Shown: piece after piece, positions 35,401 through 45,484 of the stretch
Layout of the letters: each line of letters opens with the position of its first letter
Numbering within the stretch: position 1 is the stretch's first letter
From: Angiostrongylus vasorum
Lineage: Eukaryota > Nematoda > Chromadorea > Rhabditida > Metastrongylidae
Length of the DNA: 64,000 nt
Assembly (NCBI GenBank): GCA_018806985.1
Contig: JADANN010000398.1
Coordinates: forward strand, 515,501-579,500
Direction of reading: 5' to 3'
Notes under the pieces: generated by a model
Databases searched by the model: none
Seen by the model: only the letters and a program-made list of their open reading frames with translations
What the model was told of the DNA's origin: nothing
Translations under genes and position numbers: made by a program

Positions 35401-37327
35401 CCCAATGAGTGCATTTATGTGGTCTTTAAATTATGTGGTTTTTAAATTAAATTAATTAACGATGTTAACCGACATCGGAACGTCCGTCAACACCGACCGC
35501 ACTTAGGACATGTAAAACTCTCATGGAAGGAGGCATCCGTGCTGATCTGTCAAGATCACTCATCTTATGAAGAAGGTAAAACTATGGTTCATCAGACTTT
35601 AAGCACTTCGAATATGGTGGTGCTATCCATCGGGTAATAGAGATACCACTTGAACATATGATGTTAAAGTCCCGTTCGTCAATAAGGTTTTCCGACAATT
35701 AAGTTCTTTTTCTGACTTAGTGAACTATACGAATAAGGCAAAGTATATAAATAAATCATGCGATGAACAGAGTAAATAGCGATTAACGGACGCATAGAAG
35801 TATTGTGGACCAGGAACGACGAAAAAGAAAAAAGTTCTACTCGCAGCTGGATACAAGTTGTTGCGGGAAGACGGTAGCAGATTTCACTTTACACAAACAA
35901 GACGACCACCACTGTCGGCAGTTGTGAAGCATGGAAATAAATCAAAATTGGAATAGTACGAAACGAAACGTAAAGATGGGGGGAGTCACTCACCTGTCCA
36001 AAATAGATTTATCAAATAATTAGAGCTTTCCATCTGTACATCTATTAGGTTATCAAAAATAGTTGGCAATTTTCGGTTAAATGGAAAACTTTGCAATCAA
36101 ATAGTAAGTAGTGGGTTATTCACTTACAGCTCATAGAATTTACTTCGTGAAAAAGTGGCCTAATAATAACAAAAGCAACAAAAGGATTCATAAATGGAAA
36201 ATCCATACTACCACTTCTGAAGCTTCTCTGCATTCCGCCACTGCGTGGAGTTACTCGTATACGTGTACCCAAAGAATCACTTGCATCGACCAGAACCATC
36301 CTCATGACCTGTCCGTCCAGTGCTACTCCTTTGAAATCACTGATGACATTTTCAGCATCACTCTTACGCAGATAGATATCACCTGTGCCAACAGATATAC
36401 CTAAAACCATAGATGAGTGCAAAAGTAGAACTTAAATCCAGCCTGGAAATGTTGAGGATGCTACATTATTAGACTGCCGTGATAACTATTTCATGTTTAA
36501 TTCAAGACTACTACGAAAACAGAATAACACTAGTTCTCAACAGGGTTTATTGCCTACTTGAGCTTTCCCAGGTCAGTACTGTTGACGGGTGACTGCTGAT
36601 GGCACTGGTAGATAAAACTATCTGAGAAAACGGGGAAATGAAGGACATGCATGATGTGGTGGTGAACGGGTTAGCCCCGGAAAGGGTAATTGAGCAGTTG
36701 TACACTACCGCAAGCAGCCACGGTACGAAGTTTTGCAAATATCTCAATGTCATTGTGGTTGTATTAACACTAGTGCTGTCGAAAACAAAACTAGCGAAAC
36801 AAAAAGGAGGGACGAGAAGCAATACTTACCTGATTCATTGTAGTTAACAGTTGCGGCTTCGATTCTGTAATTTGCGAAAAGTTCTTCGAGATCAGATGAG
36901 ACTACAGACGGTGCCAGATTGGAGATGTTGATTCGAACCGTCCTGTTCGGATTTCCTGCTCCCTTCAATAGAAAAAAAACTGACCTTATTTGGAAATATA
37001 ACACTTGGATATGGAATATACGGAAAAAAAGAAAGGATAGAAAAGGAAAAAAACTGGTTCACACACCGCCTATTTTGGGACCACGAACTGGCAACGGTGC
37101 GTCGAAGTCGACATAGCTCTTGAATGCTCTGCCTCCATATCGGCCACTCCGGGAACCAAACCCTTTGCGAAATCCTGAAAATAAAAGTCTCTCTGCAAAG
37201 GGAAAAAACACGTTTCACTGAAAAACGAAGACAAGCAAGTCATAGAGACCACGCTTTCGCTCATACCTCTTCTCTCTTGCTTATTCCTCGCAATTATTTC
37301 ATCCAGAGACATGTCCATGGAAGTCAT
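32416..37327 (-). CDS. ALYREF: Aly/REF mRNA export adaptor (six exons)
   Basis: Exons: 37267-37327, about 37067-37174, about 36830-36955, 36212-36400, 32920-32992, 32416-32485; 627 nt, 208 residues, all phases consistent. The protein links spliced mRNA to the nuclear export receptor NXF1. It starts MTSMDMSLDEIIARNKQERR, the conserved N-terminal NXF/helicase-binding motif, followed by a Gly/Arg-rich arm (GFRKGFGSRSGRYGGR). A single RRM has RNP2 VRINISNL and the REF-type GTGDIYLRKSDAENVISDF. A second Gly/Arg/Ser arm leads to the C-terminal motif MTEAELDAELEAYMSKPRIQ, which mirrors the N-terminal one. The exact ends of exon 2 and 3 at 37067/36955 could shift by a few bases. Intron 32993-36211 is 3.2 kb and carries SINE3 pieces. 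Confidence 0.93.
33340..33445 (+). repeat. SINE3 tail fragment
   Basis: Contains GTTGCAAATATCTCAGCATCATTGTGTCTGTTTT, the diagnostic SINE3 3' end; the head is too eroded to read. Confidence 0.5.
33690..33815 (+). repeat. SINE3 fragment
   Basis: Head remnant GAGCCTCCGGAAAGGGTAGTCGCAG followed by the tail GTTTTGCAAATATCTCAGTATCGTGATG. Lies in the Aly/REF intron. Confidence 0.55.
33820..36211. other. Aly/REF intron, nothing else recognised
   Basis: Two overlapping opposite-strand frames of about 99 and 65 codons at 35000-35299 have no motif; no further repeats identified. Confidence 0.35.
36575..36785 (+). repeat. SINE3 copy
   Basis: From GTTGACGGGTGACTGCTGATGG through ATGTGGTGGTGAACGGGTTAG and CCGGAAAGGGTAATTGAGCAG to GTTTTGCAAATATCTCAATGTCATTGTGGTTGTATT. 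Intronic in Aly/REF. Confidence 0.65.
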
Positions 37328-37335
37328 TGTGAAGG
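37328..37335 (-). promoter_or_regulatory. Likely trans-splice acceptor of Aly/REF
   Basis: ACTGGTTTAG lies 8 nt upstream of the ATG, a spacing usual for spliced-leader addition in nematodes. Confidence 0.45.
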
Positions 37336-37794
37336 CTAAACCAGTTGTAAAGTCCTTATTCAAAAACTATTCAGGAATGCGTCTCTGGTCCGATAACAAA
37401 ATTTTGGAAAGGTGAAGTGATCATTGATTCAGCTCGACACAGTATAACACAGACAACATAAAAGTCAATTAAAACGGATAGGATAACCTATTTACCGACC
37501 AAAAACGTCTTCACTTTCCAGTAAACTACTAGTTAAATCAGAACAGAAGCCAGAAAAAGAGGTCCAGAGAAGCAGATTTAGATGAGAAGCAGTGTAAGGA
37601 AGAGGAGAACATCCAAGGAAAAAGTGGGCACTGGCTCATCATACAAGAGAAGTACTGGATGGATAAAGAACAGAACGACTGTTTCGAGTGACATCGACCG
37701 AAAACATCCAATAAAGCAAACGCCGGGGACGCAATATCGCGCATGAACTGTTCTACAACGACGGCAAATTACACAGCAAAGCAATCGGGCGAAA

Positions 37795-38215
37795 TGCTTG
37801 CATAACTTGGATGGGCCGTCTTCACTGCCTGTGCGTTGTGCGAGGTCCAGCATAATTACTGTCTTTTCGGAGTTTTACTAGTTTAGTCATTGTTGTTCCC
37901 TGGGGTCCCGATGCCAGCCAGGCCAACGTCTGCCCCAGGTCGTCACCACCACAAGCAGTTGCCACCCTTGGGGATCGGAAGGAGATTTGCCACCATGTGA
38001 CTAGTTCCACACCAGGACGGTGGTGGATCCTGGTATTGATTTACTCTTAGATAGGCTTTCTGATGGAAAAGGCGGACTCGTTCTCATGTTGGGAGACCCT
38101 GCCAAGGAATGAATCTCCCTCTTGTACATCGCAGCCCTAACACCCAGAAACACGTCCCAGCCACAATGACGCGGTGAACCGTTAGGGAGGTGCCCCAGAA
38201 TTGGGCGAAATATAT
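37795..38215 (-). repeat. R4 repeat copy
   Basis: Minus-strand copy: tail end CTTGGATGGGCCGTCTTCACTG at the left, then CCTGGGGTCCCGATGCCAGC, GTCTGCCCCAGGTCGTCACC, and the head GCGGTGAACCGTTAGGGAGG near 38180. About 420 bp. Confidence 0.7.
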
Positions 38216-38506
38216 TGTATAACTTTTTATTTACTACATGTTACAATTTCTCAAGGTAGGGTATGGTGTGAGATATGTTGTAATTCAACGAAATTCATGT
38301 CCCGACACTAAGTGTAGTCAGATCAGAGGCAAACATGGCCTTGTTTGCTTGTTAGCAAGGACGTCCTATTTTTTAAAGTTTGTGGTGCGCAGTTCTGTTC
38401 TGGGAGCTCGAATTCGTTTCAAGTGTTGGTCAGGTTCTGACGACGACGAAGTGTTTTTAATGGCAGTCTGTTAGATATTCAGTCTTCCGAGTAAGATCAC
38501 TTAGTG

Positions 38507-38801
38507 TTTAGCTTATGATTGGGACGCGTGTGATGCAGTGATCGGAGGCGCCTTGGAATACACACTGGATCAATCCCCCACACCCAAAGCCCATCAAACC
38601 CTCCATCCCTTCGGGGTCGGCAGATAGATAGCAGATCTGTCTGGGAGGATAGCAGCACTGGCTCGATGAATCGGTAGGTCATTGTGTAGGTCAGATATGC
38701 ATTCAAACACCTCCAGTGATGCTTAATGAAGTCGAAAGCTTGGCGCATCCTTCAGTGATTGATCAACGCGGAGAGCTTTATCCTTTATCCTTTAGCTTAT
38801 G
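38507..38801 (+). repeat. SINE1 copy with target-site duplication
   Basis: Body 38518-38790 with head GTGTGATGCAGTGATCGG and tail GAGCTTTATCCTTTATCC. It is flanked by TTTAGCTTATG at 38507-38517 and again at 38791-38801. The 11 bp duplication marks retrotransposition. Confidence 0.8.
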
Positions 38802-38934
38802 TTTGACACTGACACTTCGTTGTAATATTTCAAGCTTCTACGAATTACGAACCCCTGTTAACTAATGGAATATGGTCATCGTATTGTTAACTGGTACACA
38901 TTTCCCACAATATAACCGCCATTTTGTACCCTTA

Positions 38935-39250
38935 GCACGGTGATAGTTCGACCTTGCTGTAGGTTCACTGAGCTTCTTTCTCATCCCTTCGGAGTCGGGA
39001 AATTGATACCGGACTTGTCTGTGAACAGTTCACTCCTTGCAATTTTGGCGGGAACGTTCTAGTTTAGCTATCCCAGGATTCGAGGGAGAATCGTCTCGAT
39101 TAGAAGACAGTCCTCTAGCGGCAACCAAACCCATATGGGGAAATGTGCGAAGACCTTCGTGGATGATGGGAGCGAGGAAACAAATGGAATGCGAGAAGTG
39201 CTGGGTTCCGCACAGTGGACGTGAAGACGGGTCATATAAAGTATAAAAAA
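38935..39250 (+). repeat. SINE2 copy, head eroded
   Basis: Starts within the head (AGCACGGTGATAGTTCGACC). The body keeps TCCCTTCGGAGTCGGGAAATTGATACC and CGAGGGAGAATCGTCTCG. The tail is GTGCTGGGTTCCGCACAGTGGA, then GTGAAGACGGGTCATATAAAGTATAAAAA. Confidence 0.7.
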
Positions 39251-39254
39251 GAAA

Positions 39255-39717
39255 ATACAACTGCAATCATGCTGAGATGTTCGCAGAACTTAGAGTCCAT
39301 GCCAGATCGAATCCGTGATTACCTAAGAAAGTACTACACCTTAAAGACACGATAATAAGATCTGTTGACCTGCCCGCGATGAGTAGTTGTGACGACGTGG
39401 GAGCACAAGTGGTTACGTGATGTTCTAAGTCAACAACCATTCACGGACCTACTAGATAGTTAAAGCCTTGCTCCGTTCTCTTTCCAGTGCACCTCTCGAG
39501 TTCAGGATTCACATCATGCATGCAGTTCTATTCTTGAAAATAACAGTTTCTTGTGTACTTTTTTCGGAACTACGCGTGGGAGTGTATTCGTGGTAGCTTC
39601 ATTTTTTGACATCCAAAGTTATAAATAGTAAAATGCACTGATAACAAAAGCACTTGCGAACTCATATCGTCATGACAGAACCTGTAGAATAACAACGTGG
39701 TCCGTGCTGTTTTTCAG
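39255..39717. other. Upstream region of IMMP2
   Basis: No motif recognised. It ends in CTGTTTTTCAG, the probable trans-splice acceptor. Confidence 0.35.
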
Positions 39718-39737
39718 ATTGGACGTGGTCACTACGG
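39718..39737 (+). promoter_or_regulatory. Likely trans-splice acceptor and 5' UTR of IMMP2
   Basis: GCTGTTTTTCAG ends at 39717, 20 nt before the ATG at 39738. Confidence 0.5.
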
Positions 39738-41527
39738 ATGCTGCGCTTCGTGGTCCGGATGGCATCCAGCGTTTGCGTCGCGGTGACCGCATTCGACGTC
39801 GTTGGACATCCGGCCGTCGTAACAGGCGCCTCGATGTCGCCCACTCTGGAGGGATCCGACGCCCGTTGGTGGCACCGGGACATGGTTTGGCTCACACCTC
39901 GACGGATACGCTCACCCCACGTTGGTGATATCATCACATTTGTGTATGTCTCAGCTATAACTAAGGTCATTGACCGTTCGTTCTTTACTGGACACTTTTG
40001 TGTCCGTCTGGATCAGTTTATCAGGGATATTTTTGTTCTCTATGCAGTAGGCGTTTGCCACTGATTCTCTTAATTCATTCATGAGAATGTGGTTATACCA
40101 AAACTCACCAATGGATTTTCCAGATCACCACGGGAACCCGATAAGGTCCATATTAAACGTGTTACGGCACTGGAAGGCGATGTAGTGAAGCCCAAGTACC
40201 GAAATGAGCTCATGCTTGTCCCGAAAGGATGCTGTTGGATGGAGAGCGACAATCCAGAGAATGCATACGATAGCAATGTGTACGGGCCCGTGAGTGAATC
40301 CTTCTGCATAACTTAACATATTCGCAACGTCATCCATCTATCTTAGTGCATAAAAAAAAGCATTCGGCGATGATCAATCCCTAAGGGACGCGACGTGCAT
40401 TTGACCCCAGTAAGCATCGTTGGAGGTGATTGAATTCATATCTGGCCTTTGCAATGACTCGCGGTGGCCTACCGATATATCGAGCCAGTGCTGCTATCCC
40501 CCAGACAAGCCTGGTTCCAGTCTACCGACCCCAGAGGTATGGAGAGCTTGGTCGGCCAGAGGCGCGAGGGAACTGAACTGGCATATATCAGCTGGTATTG
40601 AACTTCCTCAATTCAAATAAGAGCCATTACAATGTACAGATATTTGTCTGTAGCGTATAAGTTATCTTGTTCTTTGTTATAGCAAGATCAAATTCTGTCT
40701 TGCTGGTACCCATGGACATACATCCCCACTTTTTTGTTCCAAGTCTCGTATTTCGAAGACGAAAGCAATCGAATAAGTGGAATTTCCGTTCAACAAGACA
40801 ATGGCATTCTTCCATGCTTAGTTATTCTTTGCGAATGCCAATTTTGCATTGGGAATTTCGTGGACTTCATTTCTGCTCTTTACAAGACTTCAAGCTTAAT
40901 TTATGAAAATTTGTGAAAATTCTTACTTAGTACTAAATGGATATTTTGTAAAAATTACATGTGGTCTTAAGGCGATAGGGGTGTGTGTAGCGTAGTGGTT
41001 GGGGGGTCCTGGAATACAAGTGGGATCGATTCACGCCCCCAGGCTCACAAAGCCGTCCATCGCTCCGGGGTCGGCAAATCTGTGCTGGCCTTGTCTGGGA
41101 GTACAGCTGCACTGGCCCGATACATCGGTAAGCTGCGCGAGTCATTGTAAAGGCCAGATATGCATTCGTTCACCTCCAACGATGCTTAATGAAGTCGAAT
41201 GGACGGTGCCTCCCTCAGGGATTGATCAAGAGCTTTATGCTTTTATCCTTTATCCTAAGGCGATAGGGCAGCGTCTCCTATAGAACAGTGCATAAAAAAT
41301 CTATGAAGTTACCAAATTCACTAGTGATTGGGAAACTATCGTTAGTTGTCAAAAATCCGTTTCCCTCACAAAGGTGCTAATAAGTTGCATTAGCTCATTC
41401 TTTCACTAACTAGTTTCTAGCTTCCTTTTCTTTACAAAATTTTCAGGTAAGTATTGGTCTAATGAAGAATCGTGCTACTCACATCATATGGCCGCCAAAT
41501 AGATGGAAACATTTGTCTGCTAAATAA
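39738..41527 (+). CDS. IMMP2L: Mitochondrial inner membrane peptidase subunit 2 (three exons)
   Basis: Exons 39738-39943, 40124-40289, 41447-41527; phases 2 and 0 match; 150 residues. The family is a type I signal-peptidase-like serine protease with a Ser/Lys dyad that trims intermembrane-space sorting signals at the inner membrane. Visible: a hydrophobic N-terminal stretch (SSVCVAVTAFDVV), the Ser box GASMSPTLEG (Ser32), SPREPDKVHIKRVTALEGD with the catalytic Lys80, PKGCCWMESDNPENAYDSNVYGPVS, and a C-terminal RATHIIWPPNRW. Human IMMP2L is about 175 residues; the N-terminus here is shorter. Exon 1 is GC-rich compared with the other exons. The last intron (1.16 kb) carries two SINE1 insertions. 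The stop TAA lies inside AATAAA. It converges on the SPIN90-type gene. Confidence 0.93.
40370..40590 (-). repeat. SINE1 copy, head lost
   Basis: Body on the minus strand (GATCAATCCCTAAGGGACGCG, GCATCGTTGGAGGTGATTG, GGCCTACCGATATATCGAGCC) ending near 40575 before the tRNA-like head. In IMMP2 intron 2. Confidence 0.65.
40968..41268 (+). repeat. SINE1 copy with 13 bp target-site duplication
   Basis: Head GTGTGTGTAGCGTAGTGGTTGG and GGGATCGATTCACG, tail GCTTTTATCCTTTATCC. TAAGGCGATAGGG occurs at 40968-40980 and again at 41256-41268. A fairly recent insertion in IMMP2 intron 2. Confidence 0.85.
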
Positions 41528-41528
41528 A
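41523..41528 (+). terminator. Poly(A) signal overlapping the IMMP2 stop codon
   Basis: CTAAATAAATG: AATAAA (41523-41528) contains the TAA stop (41525-41527). If used, the 3' UTR would be only some 10 to 25 nt. Confidence 0.4.
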
Positions 41529-41679
41529 TGTTCTATAAAGATTTATCTTCTCAATCGAATGGAATGTCTGCCATTACACATAGATCTGTGACTATTGTGG
41601 AAAAGCTTCCAAGTGAACGCATCAGCTACAAGTTTAGTTTAAGAGTCCGGCCAGATACCACGCTTCATCAGAATCTAAA

Positions 41680-43815
41680 CTACATGTCACGCAATCTCCT
41701 TTCAATGAATTTCGATGTTTCGGGATACAGTGCATCTTTGAAGTCGCTACTTTCAACGGTTTCTAGTACCATTCTATCACAATAACCCATATCGGCTAAC
41801 CGAACAATGCATTCCATACATCGACGTCGAATCTAAACATGTTTAATCATAGATGAACTAGGCTTATAAGAGCTAGAGCAGCAGTACATGTGCTGCAATA
41901 TCGATACAAAACACGAACCGTCTTGCTCTCCGAATTGACTAGTTCCCTTGCCAGTACATGTGATAAGACATTAAGATCATTCTCGTAGAACAACTGTTTA
42001 TACAGTTCTCCTTTAGTAGTATCAAGAAAGAATTTGAGACGACGATCTGAAATACATACTGCTCTGCTACTTGATGAACTACGGATTTCCACCTATATGG
42101 GAAAATTAGTGGCATAATCTAATGGATATAAAGGAAGATTGTTGCTGTAGGAGACAGCTAATAAGCGTTCAGTTCATTTCAAAGAATGTGAAGGTAACTG
42201 TAACTTAACTAATATGAACTTACCAGTGATTTCTTCGTTCACTGATTTCACCAATAGCTGTCCAAGAAGTGAACATGGGCTAACTTCTAGTGCGTTAATT
42301 ACTCTGTTTTCATGAGTCTCAGGATAAAGAAAATTAAAATTGACCATGAAATCCATTATTTCATTAGAATGATCCCTCAAGTGCTTGGTCAGCTTCGTGA
42401 AGAAGTTGGTATCAAAGAAATCTATAAGTGGAAACCTTCGTAAGTATCTTTGTTAAGTACTGGTATCTTGACGACCATTCACAACTTTTGCGATGGAGCT
42501 ATGAAGCTCTGGGAATTGTTGAACAGTATCAGCAAATTTACCAAAGTGTTGGAGCGGAGGCGCTTTGTCAGTTGAGTAGATCTTCGTGAGTAACTGTATG
42601 GCAAGCAGATGTAGGTTAGACAACTCGAAATCTTGTGTTTGAAATTCTAACGATAGGACTTCTGGAAGTCGTGAATTTAAAAGGAAAGCGATGAGATCAG
42701 GACAAGCATCTGTCAATGAAGCTATACAGTTTAGTCCTGCCCGACGTACTGCCCTGTTCTGATCCTGAATGGCAGCATCCTTGATGTTGGAAGTACCCAA
42801 GAGGCCAAGATATTTCATGCTCCACTTACCATCTGATATACATTTATGAGATGGCTCAACCATTCAAAGTCATCCATTGAGACCACATGCATAGAAATTT
42901 TCGAATCTGTTTTCATCTGAATACTGTTAAACTCTACATCGTAGGGAAAAATATGCTTTACATAATCTGAATGATGAATGTACCACGCAATCGGAGAAAA
43001 GTCCCAGATATTTGACAAGGATATCGTCGTCTTGGTCGTAGGAGAAACTAAGCTGAAACAGAATAAGTGCTGAGGATAAAGTGAATTACGTTATAATAGA
43101 GCTGTTGCATTAACTATCAGGCCTCATCCTTTTCAGTAAATATCTGGGACAGATGCTCCTTTATCTTCATAAGAAGGTGGTAGTCGTAACAATCGTCCAC
43201 ACATACTGTGTACTCGTCCACTGCTTTTTGTATCCGTGCAAACGATTCGTCTCTGAAAGTTGCGAGCTACCTGGTTAAATATAATTACAATGATGCTGAG
43301 ATATTTGCAAACTGTGGACCGCTGGTGTCTGCGGTGGGGATGGAAAACGTTATTACCCTTTCCAGGGATACCTGGTTACTTAGTACATCTAGAATGTAGT
43401 CCGGCAAACGTACAATGTCCTCTTCTATGGTAGAATTTCCCAGTAGATATCGAGGCCTGCCGTGATGGCAGAAATGAATGCAGATGAAGTACTACTACAT
43501 TCGATCGACTTGTATCTTCCCAACAGTAAAGCGAGTGTGGATTTAAAATGCTTTGGAAATGCGATGGACTACGGTTACAGGGCAGCGCTCTTCTGTGAAA
43601 ATTCCAAAGAAGAATCGATGTAAACCAATAAGCACTTTGTCAGGACCATTCGTTTGTAGAATTGGACAAACTACTCACTGGATAAACGGTGCCATCACAG
43701 CCATGAAATTCCTTGCTGCTTCAATACAGCTGTACAGGGGAGCATCAGTTGTGGAACGAATAGCATCAACGGTGCTTCTGGCCACCTCTCGTTCATCCAA
43801 CACACGCTCGTACAT
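41680..43815 (-). CDS. NCKIPSD: SPIN90/NCKIPSD-family Arp2/3 regulator (about nine exons)
   Basis: Exons: 43679-43815, 43380-43456, 43207-43250, 42962-43052, 42830-42906, 42461-42779, 42224-42421, 41919-42046, 41680-41832; about 407 residues. The last four exons are firm; the third to fifth are the best phase-consistent reading, and an alternative open reading of 42830-43052 exists. WISH/Dip1/SPIN90 proteins activate Arp2/3 complex to make unbranched seed filaments, through a C-terminal armadillo-like domain. Seen: RRAGLNCIASLTDACPDLIA and FLLNSRLPEVLSLEF, then EIMDFMVNFNFLYPE, NRVINALEVSP, and FYENDLNVLSHVLARELVN, the signature of the family's leucine-rich domain. The SH3 and proline-rich N-terminal half of vertebrate SPIN90 is absent: the first exon (MYERVLDEREVARSTVDAIR) follows a trans-splice-like acceptor. 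Confidence 0.78.
43258..43378 (-). repeat. SINE3 copy in a short intron
   Basis: ATGATGCTGAGATATTTGCAAAC, CGCTGGTGTCTGCGGTGGGGATGG and ACCCTTTCCAGGGA form most of the intron between SPIN90-type exons 2 and 3. Confidence 0.65.
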
Positions 43816-43840
43816 CTCTCAAAGAGCTCTTCAGCAGTGC
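43816..43840 (-). promoter_or_regulatory. Likely trans-splice acceptor and 5' UTR of the SPIN90-type gene
   Basis: TTCTACATTACATTTAG ends at 43841, 25 nt upstream of the ATG at 43815. An in-frame TGA lies in the leader. Confidence 0.45.
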
Positions 43841-43917
43841 CTAAATGTAATGTAGAACACTGAAGGATCTGAAGCTGGACAATCTGTGGACGGACCATCT
43901 TCCTCTCGTAGTTTCTG

Positions 43918-44215
43918 CTAATGAGATAAAAAGACAAAGCTCTCGGCACTGATCAATCCCTAAGGGATGCGCCATTCATTCGACTTCCTTAACCATCGTT
44001 GAAGGTAATTGAATGCATATCTGGCCTTTACAATGACTCGCGGTGGCCTATTGACATATCGAACCAGGGCCGCTATCCTGCCACACAAGTTTGCTACCAA
44101 TTTGACGACCCCGATGGGATGGAAGGCTTTGTGAGCATTGGGAGTGGGGATCGACCCCACGTGTATTGCAAGACGCCGCCAACCACTGCACCACACGCGC
44201 CCCCGCTAATGAGAC
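43918..44215 (-). repeat. SINE1 copy with target-site duplication
   Basis: Body 43928-44205; on the minus strand it starts GGGGGCGCGTGTGGTGCAGTGGTTGG and ends GCCGAGAGCTTTGTCTTTTTATC. GCTAATGAGA at 43918-43927 is repeated at 44206-44215. Inserted less than 100 bp upstream of the SPIN90-type 5' acceptor. Confidence 0.85.
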
Positions 44216-44520
44216 ACTGTGGAGTAAATCAATGCTGGAAATTTTCTTAAACATGGATCTTTCCATGCAAAATACCAAATCGTTTGAATAACCATTTGTC
44301 ATTTAAAAGATTGAGCTTTTCTTTTTTACTGGAATATTATCCCTATGTATCCATACGTTTCATACGCAGCGTCGTGTTTTTGTATATTTCGTTGAATGTT
44401 CTTATGTTAATCTTACTGTTTTCATTAACAAACATTAAATAGCCCACTAAGATACAAATACAGAAAAATCAGACTCATACAACTTTTTCTGAACGAGTGA
44501 AACTTAGACAGTGGATACCA
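44216..44520. other. Intergenic, nothing recognised
   Basis: A minus frame reading TNGYSNDLVFCMERSMFKKI ends at the SINE1 insertion; no motif. Confidence 0.35.
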
Positions 44521-44521
44521 T

Positions 44522-44840
44522 AGAAGGTGGGATAGCGCAGTGGTTAGGAATGCCGTCGATCAGGAAGCAAAGGTGCTAGTTCGAGCTCCGCCAAACCCTC
44601 TCCTTCAATCCACATGGAAACGCCTTAGCCCGGCTATCTCCAAGATTGCTAGGAGATTTGACTTGATCAGCATTCTGCGACATTCATAAAGAAAACGAAA
44701 TCCTCAAGGAGAAGTTGAATGAACATGCAGAATGTTTGCAGACCACTGTGAAAGATGAATACGAGAGCAAATCGAATGCCAGAAGTGCTGGGATCCGCAG
44801 AGTAGATGTGATGACGGGTCATGCAAAATGTAAACTATAA
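44522..44840 (+). repeat. SINE2 copy
   Basis: Head GGTGGGATAGCGCAGTGGTTAGG and CTAGTTCGAGCTCC. Tail GTGCTGGGATCCGCAGAGTAGATGTGATGACGGGTCATGCAAAATGTAAACTATAAAAAAA. Confidence 0.7.
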
Positions 44841-44886
44841 AAAAAAGATGAGACTTAGAGTAAAAAAACGCTGAAACTCTTCGTAA

Positions 44887-45134
44887 TACCAACATTGCAC
44901 TTGGCAAGGACCCATCGGTGGGTCATGCAGTACAATGTTGGTCTTAGGCGTTTCGTGGTATACACGAGTCTTGAATAGAATTGAGCGACAAACATAAACG
45001 TCGTCGATGATGACTAGTTGAAATTTGATATTCACTGGTACAGACCAGCGCGAACGGCCACAGAACTTACGGAAGAACAAGGCATAAGTGTTGGAAATAT
45101 CCCGTGACCGCTCATCCGGAATGGGAAACTAGAT
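44887..45134 (-). CDS. Candidate exon, product not recognised
   Basis: Open minus-strand stretch after acceptor GAGTTCATCTAG, reading FPIPDERSRDISNTYALFFR, then KFCGRSRWSVPVNIKFQLVI, then IDDVYVCRSILFKTRVYHET. It looks like alpha-then-beta protein. The pattern S-R-D, F-x-R-x-F, then a strand ending D-D-x-Y-V-C-R faintly recalls the end of NTF2-like domains of NXF export receptors, but this is no better than a guess. A possible upstream exon near 46690-46790 (SHTICVCSHFPNYTEKFTRV, donor CCG/GTAAGT, matching phase) lacks an acceptor after an in-frame stop. It could be a decayed gene. Confidence 0.25.
44889..44943. ncRNA. Pre-miRNA-like hairpin
   Basis: ACCAACATTG at 44889-44898 pairs with CAATGTTGGT at the far end. 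Further inward ACT pairs with AGT, GCA with TGC and GACCCA with TGGGTC around a TCGG loop: about 22 pairs in 55 nt with small bulges. It overlaps the candidate exon on the minus strand, so coding constraint or chance are alternatives. Confidence 0.3.
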
Positions 45135-45234
45135 GAACTCTACAATTAGATGGGGAATTAATTGAACAAATGGCAAACATATCGCCTCTATGGAGTCTGC
45201 TCCGTCACCTTTTCACAACAAAGGAGAGTTCTGA

Positions 45235-45480
45235 AATACAACTACAACGATGCTGAGATATTTGCAAAACACTGGACCGCAGCTGTCTGCAGTGGGGATT
45301 GAACACGCTACTACCCTTTCCGGAGGCTAGCGCGTTCACCATCAGACCATGCGGGTCCGTTTCGCCTTTCTCTCAACCAGTTTTCGATATACCAGTGCAA
45401 CAGCAATCACCCGTCAACGGGATTGATCTGGGGGGCAAAAAGCGGCAGTGAACCCAATTAAGCTGAAACTGTGGTACAAA
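45235..45480 (-). repeat. SINE3 copy, near full-length
   Basis: On the minus strand: CGTTGACGGGTGATTGCTGTTGC, then the tRNA-like head ACCCGCATGGTCTGATGGTGAACGCG and GTTCAATCCCC (B-box-like), then TTTTGCAAATATCTCAGCATCGTTGTAGTTGTATTT. Confidence 0.75.
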
Positions 45481-45484
45481 TCAC

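Noticed and set aside
43553..43855. 100-codon plus-strand frame
   Set aside because: It is antisense to the first exon of the SPIN90-type gene and shows no motif.
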